From NCBI GenBank assembly GCA_024693165.1, contig JAILLM010000151.1, positions 1 through 12,848 on the forward strand: DNA of 12,848 bases, written 5' to 3'. The DNA is from Bacilli bacterium (GTDB lineage: Bacteria; Bacillota_I; Bacilli_A; RF39; UBA660). The notes beneath the pieces are model-generated. The model searched no databases. It was not told where the DNA came from and was given only the letters and a program-made list of their open reading frames with translations. Both the position numbers and the translations under genes were made by a program. Positions 6,138-12,545 of this stretch are shown piece after piece (the first letter of the stretch is position 1; every line of letters starts with the position of its first letter).

Positions 6138-7091
6138 CTAAAAACCGTGACTTCCACCAGAACTATGGAATCCACCGCCACCTCCGCCAGAGTGACCACC
6201 GCCACCACCGGATGAACTGCTTGATTGTGGACTATAAACTCTTCTAGTTCCATTAGGTCTAATCATTATATCTTTAATATCAACATTTCTGTTTATACCA
6301 TTCATTATTTCTTTATTAGAAGCTTTCTTAATTGAAGAAGAACTTAACACATAAATATATAAAATGAATGAAGATATTGAAAATGCTAGGATTGCATTTG
6401 AAGCAATTTTCATTGGTTCAAATATAGATTCTCCAGTTATAACTGTATAACATTGATTAAATACATTTTTAGCACAAGTATAATAATCTCCTTTTGAAGC
6501 ATATCTATATACATTAGCTAGTATTGAATCAACTTTATTACTACTTATTAAATCAACACTCGCTTGAGTAGAAAATGCTCTAATAGTTAATTGTCTTGTT
6601 TGCATATTAATCATAAATATTACACCATTTGTTTCACCAAAGTTAGAAACATAGAAGTTAGTTGCAATAGTTGTTTCACTTCCTGCATCACTAGAAATAG
6701 ATAAGAAACCTATATTTCCATAAGGAGCAAGTTTTTCCATATCACTAAATAGTAATTCTTCTTCACTACTAGTTAGTAATTCTTTTTTATCATCTATAAA
6801 TAGTTTATATGAAGTACCTTCAACTTCTTTTATTTGAATGGTTGTACTTTTAGATCCTACAGAGACAGAACTACTTTCACCATATGAATAAGAACTTCTT
6901 GAAGTAGATCTTGTAGATCTAGAAGTTGTAGACCTTGAAGTACTTGGTGTTGAAGTAGTAGATGTAGAACTATTAGCTTTAGCAGTTGAAGTAACAGTTT
7001 CATCAGTATTATTTACTACTTCTCCATATGCATGTACCTCAGTAGTGATGAATAAACATAAAACTAATATTAAATATTTAAATCTATTCAT
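6138..7091 (-). CDS. Secreted TPM-domain protein with S/T/R-rich linker and poly-Gly tail
   Basis: A signal peptide (about 1-21, ending VHA) is followed by a low-complexity Ser/Thr/Arg linker (about 40-75), a TPM domain (about 95-220: YKLFIDDKKELLTSSEEEL, IGFLSISSD, GVIFMINMQTRQLTIRAFS), one membrane helix (about 230-250), a basic segment and a poly-Gly tail ending HGF. TPM domains occur in plant TLP18.3 and bacterial YgcG-type proteins; phosphatase activity is reported for some, but the bacterial role is poorly known. The layout implies an outside TPM domain with an inside Gly-rich tail. The ATG at 7091 is preferred (ATGAATAG overlap with the upstream gene, SD GGTGGTGAT). GTG at 7103 and ATG at 7097 are in frame but would lie in or at the Shine-Dalgarno. 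The gene is coupled to the zinc-ribbon gene. Confidence 0.85.
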   Translation of the reverse strand: MNRFKYLILVLCLFITTEVHAYGEVVNNTDETVTSTAKANSSTSTTSTPSTSRSTTSRSTRSTSRSSYSYGESSSVSVGSKSTTIQIKEVEGTSYKLFIDDKKELLTSSEEELLFSDMEKLAPYGNIGFLSISSDAGSETTIATNFYVSNFGETNGVIFMINMQTRQLTIRAFSTQASVDLISSNKVDSILANVYRYASKGDYYTCAKNVFNQCYTVITGESIFEPMKIASNAILAFSISSFILYIYVLSSSSIKKASNKEIMNGINRNVDIKDIMIRPNGTRRVYSPQSSSSSGGGGGHSGGGGGGFHSSGGSHGF

Positions 7092-8535
7092 TTTCATCAC
7101 CACCTCTTTTATTTAATTGTGGTAAGGATCTAGCAATAAATGTATTATGCTTTTTAACAACAAATCTAAATATAAATAAGCATACTACTAATGAAAATAT
7201 TGCAGAACCATAATATAAATCATCATTATAATTTCTAATTAATAATAAGAATCCTGGAATTAATGCAGTTAAGAAAATATATAAACCAAATCCTTTAATT
7301 TTTTTAGGCGTATTATTTGATTCTTTCTTCTTTTCTATCGAAGTAGCAATCTTTTCTTTAATTGCTTCAGGATTTTGTATGTCTACTTGAGAAAGATTTT
7401 TAAAATTAAATCCTTCATCATTAACATGATTTTCTTTATCATTTATCTTTTTAATATCTATAGCTTGAATAATAAATCCAACTAATAGAATTATTAAACT
7501 TGCAATAGCTATTTCTTGTGCAGTAATAGTAGCAAATGATTGTAAAATAAAGAAAATAGGTACAGCAAGTAATAATGAACTGAATAAATACTTTTTATAA
7601 TCTACGGGAATATCAACTGCAGACTTACCATTTTGTCCATTAATAATTGCATAATGAATTCTATCGCCTTTTTTATTTCTAAATGATGCAAAATAAACTG
7701 GGAAGAATCCTTTTTTCTTTTCCTTAATATCAGAGGATGTTTTTACATTGGAAATTGAGTAACCATATAACTTTGGATTTGATCTAATAGTATTCTCTAA
7801 ATCTGTTTTAACCATGCTAGTAGCATTATCATCGTAAATTTTACTATCGATATCACTTGTATCAGCATAATTACCAATTAAGTAGTTATGATTAAATTCT
7901 TCGCCTTCTTTAATATCAAAAGGAATTGCTTGACTTACATCATCACCATATCCAGAAGATACATCAAATGATATTCCATCATATTTAGCATCAACTTGTC
8001 CAGATATCAAGAACTTATCATATATTATATAATCTCCAGATCTATGAGAATATCTTTCACCATCACATAAAAATTGATCATGAGATTCAATATCATATAT
8101 TTCATATGGCATAAAAATTCCTCTAAATTTCTTTAGAATAATATCATTTTTAAAATTGTTAGGAGCAAATAAAGATCCTTTAATTTTCTTTAAATACATA
8201 TCTATTGCTTCATCTTTAGTTTTCTTAAATGGAATTATCAATTTTGGATTTAATACATCCATTTCACTTGCTATTAAAGCTTGTGAATCACAATAACTAC
8301 AGAATGTAACAGCTGTATCATCAAAAGTAACTAATTGAGCACCACATTGAGAACAAGTGTAACATTTTCCTTTAGTTACACCAGTATCATACTCAGTTGC
8401 TTTTCTTTCACTGGCACTTTTTACTTTTCCTATTTCTTCTTTAGGATTAAACTCTGAATCGCAGTATGGACATTTAACGACTTGATCTTTGATGTCAAAG
8501 TCTAATTCACCACTACAATGAGGACATTTTATCAT
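7084..8535 (-). CDS. Zinc-ribbon membrane protein of the TFIIB-type zinc-ribbon family
   Basis: This 483-residue protein opens with two zinc ribbons: C4-x2-C7 with C22-x2-C25, then C61-x2-C64 with C79-x2-C82 (extra Cys58). A soluble beta-rich region follows, with KGFFPVYFASF and NGQNGKSAVDIPV (about 275-311), a pattern these proteins share. Four hydrophobic helices lie near 317-335, 338-360, 415-433 and 442-460, with a charged loop between pairs. The function of the family is unknown; it commonly sits beside TPM and LemA genes, as here. Start: ATG at 8535 behind AAGGTGAT. A TTG nine codons upstream (8562) would give the odd start MIKCNKVIDMIKC, caused by an 11-base direct repeat 27 bases apart, and is rejected. 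The last eight bases overlap the TPM gene. Confidence 0.85.
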   Translation of the reverse strand: MIKCPHCSGELDFDIKDQVVKCPYCDSEFNPKEEIGKVKSASERKATEYDTGVTKGKCYTCSQCGAQLVTFDDTAVTFCSYCDSQALIASEMDVLNPKLIIPFKKTKDEAIDMYLKKIKGSLFAPNNFKNDIILKKFRGIFMPYEIYDIESHDQFLCDGERYSHRSGDYIIYDKFLISGQVDAKYDGISFDVSSGYGDDVSQAIPFDIKEGEEFNHNYLIGNYADTSDIDSKIYDDNATSMVKTDLENTIRSNPKLYGYSISNVKTSSDIKEKKKGFFPVYFASFRNKKGDRIHYAIINGQNGKSAVDIPVDYKKYLFSSLLLAVPIFFILQSFATITAQEIAIASLIILLVGFIIQAIDIKKINDKENHVNDEGFNFKNLSQVDIQNPEAIKEKIATSIEKKKESNNTPKKIKGFGLYIFLTALIPGFLLLIRNYNDDLYYGSAIFSLVVCLFIFRFVVKKHNTFIARSLPQLNKRGGDENE

Positions 8536-8582
8536 ATCTATCACCTTATTACATTTTATCAAAAATAGATATTATTATAAAT

Positions 8583-8611
8583 AAAAAACAATTACTTTAA
8601 AAGTAATTGTT
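8583..8611 (-). terminator. Intrinsic terminator of the cation exchanger gene
   Basis: A perfect eleven-base stem (AACAATTACTT with AAGTAATTGTT) and three-base loop are followed on the minus strand by TTTTTTATTT. The TAA stop of the exchanger (8612-8610) overlaps the base of the stem. The hairpin lies directly upstream of the zinc-ribbon gene. Confidence 0.93.
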
Positions 8612-9563
8612 ATCCCATCATAATTACATAAGTGTAATAAATAATAAATATACCTAAGAATGATAATCCTTCACCTTTAGATATCTTTCTATCATTAAAT
8701 GAGTAGAAGAATAATAGCATTGCACTACCAAGTAATACACATAGGTCAATGGCATTAAAACTCAAATGATTAACACCACCGAATATCGCAATAGGTATAC
8801 CTATAACTAATCCAATATTAAATATATTAGAACCAACTACATTACCGATAGCTATATCATATTCTCCTTTTCTAGTAGCAGTTACTGAAGTAACAAGTTC
8901 AGGTAGAGATGTTCCTAATGCGATTATTGTTAATGAAATCATTTTTTCAGATACACCTAATGCTGCAGCAATCTTTGATGCTGAATCAACAACAAAGTTA
9001 GATCCTAAAACAATAGCTACAATACCACCAATAGTAAATAAGAATGCTTTTCCAAGACTCATGTATACTTCATCGGAATCTTCATCAATCTTATGTCTTG
9101 CCATACTTATTAAATAATAAATAAATACTAAGAAGAATAAAAGCAATACAAATCCATCACTTCTAGTAAATGAATTAACCATTCCTTTATCAAAAATATT
9201 ATCTGACATAAGTACTACAAATAATGTTGTAATTAACATAGTAATAGGTAATTCTTTTTTAACTGTATTATTTTTAACAGTTAATGAATGGAATAATGCA
9301 CTAGTTCCAAGAATTAATAAAATATTTAATATGTTAGAACCAATTACGTTACCAAATACAATATCTTGATTACCAGATATAATAGATTTAATAGATACAG
9401 CAAGTTCAGGAGCTGAAGTACCAAAAGCAACAATTGTTAATCCAATTAACATTTTGCTAACTTTAAAGTTTCCAGCAATGCTTGATGCACCATCTACAAA
9501 AACATCTGCACCCTTAATTAATATTACAAAACCAATAATAAGTAAAAATATATTTAAAATCAT
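8610..9563 (-). CDS. CaCA-family Na+(H+)/Ca2+ antiporter, YrbG-like
   Basis: This 317-residue polytopic inner-membrane protein exchanges Ca2+ (or another divalent cation) against Na+, K+ or H+; the exact ions cannot be read from sequence. It has the duplicated alpha-repeats of the family: GLTIVAFGTSAPE (Glu53) with GNVIGSN (71-77), and SLTIIALGTSLPE (Glu222) with GNVVGSN (240-246). The two Glu residues are the expected ion ligands. About ten membrane helices and an acidic cytoplasmic loop (HKIDEDSDE) between the halves are visible. Start: ATG at 9563 behind a perfect GGAGG. An in-frame ATG at 9590 is rejected because it lies upstream of the predicted transcription start. It is a single-gene unit with its own promoter and terminator. 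Confidence 0.95.
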   Translation of the reverse strand: MILNIFLLIIGFVILIKGADVFVDGASSIAGNFKVSKMLIGLTIVAFGTSAPELAVSIKSIISGNQDIVFGNVIGSNILNILLILGTSALFHSLTVKNNTVKKELPITMLITTLFVVLMSDNIFDKGMVNSFTRSDGFVLLLFFLVFIYYLISMARHKIDEDSDEVYMSLGKAFLFTIGGIVAIVLGSNFVVDSASKIAAALGVSEKMISLTIIALGTSLPELVTSVTATRKGEYDIAIGNVVGSNIFNIGLVIGIPIAIFGGVNHLSFNAIDLCVLLGSAMLLFFYSFNDRKISKGEGLSFLGIFIIYYTYVIMMG

Positions 9564-9581
9564 ATTTACCTCCATAGAAGA

Positions 9582-9610
9582 ATTATACATTTATAAAAAA
9601 CAAATGTAAA
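9582..9610 (-). promoter_or_regulatory. Promoter of the cation exchanger gene
   Basis: On the minus strand: -35 TTTACA (9610-9605), 17-base spacer, -10 TATAAT (9587-9582). The GGAGG Shine-Dalgarno begins eight bases after the -10. Confidence 0.8.
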
Positions 9611-9749
9611 TCTTATAAACTGCGAGGAATCAAAGAAATTGCAAAATATAAAAAATAGGACTTAGGGTACTATAATCTCGCTATTTCTTATAATTTTTGG
9701 AATTCATTTATATATTAATTAAAAGTGCTAACTAATAGTTAGTGCTTTT
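9611..9749 (+). ncRNA. Candidate small RNA ending at a plus-strand terminator
   Basis: The region holds no supported ORF but ends in a hairpin plus T-run that folds properly only as plus-strand RNA. Inside it GCGAG (9622-9626) can pair with CTCGC (9677-9681), enclosing about 50 bases. TATAAT boxes occur at 9671 and 9689 and a TTATAA at 9613, but none has a convincing -35, so the 5' end is unknown. It matches no riboswitch or RNA family I recognise. Alternatives: terminator of unseen read-through, or an operator dyad for the downstream gene. Confidence 0.3.
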
Positions 9750-9753
9750 AATT
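9721..9753 (+). terminator. Plus-strand intrinsic terminator with no gene upstream
   Basis: A thirteen-pair stem (9721-9733 with 9737-9749) has a three-base loop; two pairs are G-U wobbles in plus-strand RNA and would be A-C mismatches in minus-strand RNA. CTTTTAATTT follows. The right arm GTTAGTGCTTTTAA closely resembles that of the LemA-TPM terminator (GTTAGTGTTTTTAA), supporting the call. Confidence 0.65.
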
Positions 9754-9781
9754 TGCATTCTATATATAAATGTAATAAAAT
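9753..9781 (+). promoter_or_regulatory. Promoter of the PBECR4-like gene
   Basis: -35 TTGCAT (9753-9758), exactly 17 bases, -10 TAAAAT (9776-9781). The -35 begins at the end of the upstream terminator's T-run, so the gene is insulated from upstream transcription. Confidence 0.6.
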
Positions 9782-9806
9782 ACATTCTCGTCAAGAAGGG
9801 ATATTT

Positions 9807-10970
9807 ATGGAAAACAAGGTTACATTAAATGAATATGAAAAAATTATCGAAAAATTAAGTAAATTAGTTAAATATTATGATATAGTTTTAGAGGATAATA
9901 CATATGATATGTTCTTAGCTAATGGAGATAGAATTTATTTAACTTTTCCTAAAGGACATATTGCGCATTTATTAGGTGTTTATACTGAAAAATTAAAAAA
10001 AGGAACTAATCCTGAAGATAGTTATAAATTACTTAAAAAACTAATTGATAGTAATCCGTCTTATTTTGATTTAAAGAGAATATTTGGAGAAGATAATGTT
10101 GGTGCAATATTCTCAAATTATATAGATCGTAAATTAGAAACATTTGTAGATACATTAAAGGTAAGAACAGATGATATTTATTGTGTTATTAAATATAAAA
10201 CTGATAGATCATATGCTACTGGTGAAAATACACAAAATTCAGATTATTTCATTATAAGACAACATGATAAAAAATATTCTGCTTTAGGTATTTGTAAAGG
10301 TGATGGATATAATAATTATTTACCAGTAACTTTAAGATTATTTGAAGATGAAGAAGAATTAAAACAATTCTTAGAAAAAATTGCTAAACATCAAGAAATT
10401 ACATATCCTACATTATTAAAAATTGTTAATGAACCTAAATCATATAATAATACAGTTTACTCAACACAAGATGATAAACTTGAATTATCAGGAAGATTAA
10501 TTAAATTAGGTAAAGAATTCGAAGCAATACCATCTAATACAAGTGATTCAAAATATATTATTGAAAAAGCTATTGATGGAAAACAAAGAAGATTTAATAA
10601 TTATTCAATTTTAAAAAATATCACTGAATGTATTAAAGAAGGAACGTTTATTGATAAAAAAGCAATGGCAGCAACATTTACAGATAATTCAATGCCAAGT
10701 GATATTTCAGAATTAATAGATGCATCAAATGATATTATTTGTTCTAACTATACACATGAAAATTATGAAATAGATGGTTATTCACAAGTGAAAAACGAAA
10801 ATATTGCATTACAATCTGAGCTAGAAGCATTAAAACTTACTTTAGCTGAAAGAGATGCATTAATATCATCACTTCAAGATGAAAAGACTCAATTAATTGA
10901 AAAAAATGAAAAACAAAACGAAAAACTTAATATATATAATGAAGCCTTTGAAAAAGTTAGAGGTATGTAA
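9807..10970 (+). CDS. PBECR4-like putative nuclease with C-terminal coiled coil
   Basis: This 387-residue protein has no signal peptide or membrane segment. The N-terminal half resembles the PBECR4 domain (a predicted BECR-fold RNase of phage polyvalent proteins and toxins): RIYLTFPKGHIAHLLGVY (His51, His54), a helical FDLKRIFGEDNVGAIFSNYI, then SDYFIIRQHDKKYSALGIC followed by YNNYLPVTLRLF. The match is by recalled pattern, not by search. Residues about 200-325 are unassigned. Residues about 328-376 form a clear coiled coil (LQSELEALKLTLAERDALI and on). Start: ATG at 9807 with AGAAGGG; a TTG at 9753 is the first base of the -35 and is rejected. It lies alone between two terminators, next to a possible small RNA. 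A toxin or phage-defence role is inference. Confidence 0.5.
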   Translation: MENKVTLNEYEKIIEKLSKLVKYYDIVLEDNTYDMFLANGDRIYLTFPKGHIAHLLGVYTEKLKKGTNPEDSYKLLKKLIDSNPSYFDLKRIFGEDNVGAIFSNYIDRKLETFVDTLKVRTDDIYCVIKYKTDRSYATGENTQNSDYFIIRQHDKKYSALGICKGDGYNNYLPVTLRLFEDEEELKQFLEKIAKHQEITYPTLLKIVNEPKSYNNTVYSTQDDKLELSGRLIKLGKEFEAIPSNTSDSKYIIEKAIDGKQRRFNNYSILKNITECIKEGTFIDKKAMAATFTDNSMPSDISELIDASNDIICSNYTHENYEIDGYSQVKNENIALQSELEALKLTLAERDALISSLQDEKTQLIEKNEKQNEKLNIYNEAFEKVRGM

Positions 10971-10997
10971 AAGTAGATAATTTTATCTACTTTTTTT
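10969..10997 (+). terminator. Intrinsic terminator of the PBECR4-like gene
   Basis: The stem AAAAGTAGATAA/TTATCTACTTTT is followed by further T residues. The last two bases of the TAA stop (10968-10970) are at the foot of the stem. Confidence 0.88.
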
Positions 10998-11043
10998 AAT
11001 TCTTATATTATAATTTAATTATATTAAGTAAAGGAGTGAGAAA

Positions 11044-11616
11044 ATGAAAAAAACAGGACTTATAGTAGTAGGAGTAATAGTAGCAGTACTAGTTATATTA
11101 ATTAGCTGGTATGTATCTACTTATAACTCAATTATTACACTAGAAGAAAAAGTTGATACAGAATATTCAAATATTAATGTAGCACTAGAAAGAAGAGCAG
11201 ATTTAATTCCAAATCTTGTTAATACTGTTAAAGGTTATATGTCTCATGAAGAGAGTATAATCAATAGTATTACTGAAGCTAGAGAAAATTTAGTTAATGC
11301 AAAATCTGTAACCGATAAAGCTCAAGCTAATGAAAAATTAACATCAGCTTTAAATAGTTTAAATGTAATTGTTGAAAACTATCCAGATTTAAAAGCTAAT
11401 ACTACATTTATTCAATTACAAGATGAATTAGCTGGTACTGAAAATAGAATTGCTACTGCAAGAAGAGACTACAATAATGTAGTTAAAGATTATAATACTA
11501 AGATTAAAACTATTCCTTCTTCAATCGTAGCTTCTATGATGGGTAAAACTAGTAAAGATTATTTCCAAGTAGAAAATGAAGAAAAAACTACTGTACCACA
11601 AGTCAACTTTAACTAG
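11044..11616 (+). CDS. lemA: LemA family protein
   Basis: This is a 190-residue protein with one N-terminal membrane helix (about 4-24) and the LemA helical bundle, predicted to lie outside. The family signature is clear: YNSIITLEEKVDTEYSNINVALERRADLIPNLVNTVKGYMSHEE (about 27-70, continuous), then helices with AREN and ENRIATARRDYNNVVKDYN. The role of LemA in bacteria is not established; it is often paired with a TPM-domain gene, as here, only 11 bases before the next start. An AAAGGAG Shine-Dalgarno precedes the ATG. A candidate -10 TATATT (11020-11025) lies six bases before the AGGAG but lacks a good -35. The length matches the family. Confidence 0.95.
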   Translation: MKKTGLIVVGVIVAVLVILISWYVSTYNSIITLEEKVDTEYSNINVALERRADLIPNLVNTVKGYMSHEESIINSITEARENLVNAKSVTDKAQANEKLTSALNSLNVIVENYPDLKANTTFIQLQDELAGTENRIATARRDYNNVVKDYNTKIKTIPSSIVASMMGKTSKDYFQVENEEKTTVPQVNFN

Positions 11617-11627
11617 TTAAGGTGTGT

Positions 11628-12512
11628 ATGAAAAAGATAATTACAATACTTGTAAGTTTATTCTTATGCATAACTCATGCTTATGCATTAGTTGAACCAA
11701 CAAGTGATTTTTACATTAATGATTATGCAAACATTTTAAGTGAAGAAACTGAACAGTATATTCAAGAAAACAGTGTATCACTTGCTAATGCTACCACTGC
11801 ACAAATTGTAGTAGTAACAGTTCCAAGTTTAAATGGAGTTTCACTAGAAGAATATGCAACCCAACTATTTAGATACTTTGGAATAGGTGATAAAGAAAAG
11901 AATAATGGATTGTTAATTCTAATCGCCTTAGAAGAAAGAAAATCTAGAATAGAAGTAGGGTATGGACTTGAAGGAATATTACCAGATGGTAAAACAGGTA
12001 GAATTCAAGATGAATATATGATTCCATATTTTAAAAATGATAACTTTAACGATGGAATATTAAATGGTTATAAAGCTTTGTTTAAAGAAGTGGCTACAGA
12101 ATATAATTATGATTCTAGTCAAGTTAATCCAGTTGCTTATGAAGAAGATGAAGATGACTTTCTAACATTCATAGCATTGTTACTTATATTTAAAATTTTT
12201 TATACAATTATTGTATTTGGGATAGATCTAGATACATTGAAATCAAAATTAATTCAATTTGCTATTTTGGAAACTATGACATCAGGAATTACATTTGGTA
12301 GTTATCAATATGCAGGCGAAGCAGGATTTATGCTTTTGGTAGTAGGAACATTATTTAATTTATTAGCAGTACTTGTTCATCTTGATACCGGAGGATCATC
12401 TGGTGGATATTATTCATCTCGAGGTAGTAGTTTTGGTAGCTCATTCGGCGGTGGAGGATACCATGGTGGTGGAGGATCATCCGGTGGTGGAGGTTCTTCA
12501 AGAAGTTTCTAA
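11628..12512 (+). CDS. TPM-domain (YgcG-like) secreted protein with poly-Gly tail
   Basis: This 294-residue protein has a signal peptide (about 1-18, ending at or near THA/AYA) and a complete TPM domain (about 28-155) with YINDYANILS, IVVVTVPSL, FGIGDKEKNNGLLILIALEERKSRIEVGYGLEGILPDG (continuous region about 84-121) and MIPYFKNDNFNDGI. Hydrophobic segments follow (about 178-198 and 233-250), then a tail of Gly and Ser ending SRSF. It is a closer match to the standard YgcG pattern than the TPM protein at 6138-7091. It is co-transcribed with lemA, and together they probably act at the envelope. Start: ATG at 11628 with AAGGTG three bases away; GTG at 11622 is in frame but is part of the Shine-Dalgarno. 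Confidence 0.92.
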   Translation: MKKIITILVSLFLCITHAYALVEPTSDFYINDYANILSEETEQYIQENSVSLANATTAQIVVVTVPSLNGVSLEEYATQLFRYFGIGDKEKNNGLLILIALEERKSRIEVGYGLEGILPDGKTGRIQDEYMIPYFKNDNFNDGILNGYKALFKEVATEYNYDSSQVNPVAYEEDEDDFLTFIALLLIFKIFYTIIVFGIDLDTLKSKLIQFAILETMTSGITFGSYQYAGEAGFMLLVVGTLFNLLAVLVHLDTGGSSGGYYSSRGSSFGSSFGGGGYHGGGGSSGGGGSSRSF

Positions 12513-12518
12513 TAAAGT

Positions 12519-12545
12519 AAAACACTAACAATTGTTAGTGTTTTT
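12519..12545. terminator. Terminator after the LemA-TPM operon, probably bidirectional
   Basis: A stem of eleven pairs (AAAACACTAAC with GTTAGTGTTTT) around AATT is followed by T residues on the plus strand. On the minus strand a shorter T-run (TTTTACTTTA) follows, so it may also end the convergent gene, whose TAA stop (12546-12544) touches it. Confidence 0.88.

Noticed and set aside
5801..6247. Plus-strand ORF of 148 codons across the NlpC/P60 start and the TPM tail
   Set aside because: It runs through a clear terminator and the anti-sense of a poly-Gly tail; low-complexity shadow.
8524..8561. Direct repeat ACATTTTATCA, 27 bases apart, as a regulatory site
   Set aside because: It corresponds to MIKC codons and a matching upstream stretch; eleven AT-rich bases may be chance, and no symmetry or spacing suggests binding.
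9611..9720. A known riboswitch or 6S/SRP RNA in the intergenic region
   Set aside because: None of the conserved cores I know (purine, FMN, SAM, TPP, glycine, Mn2+, fluoride, SRP tetraloop) is present.
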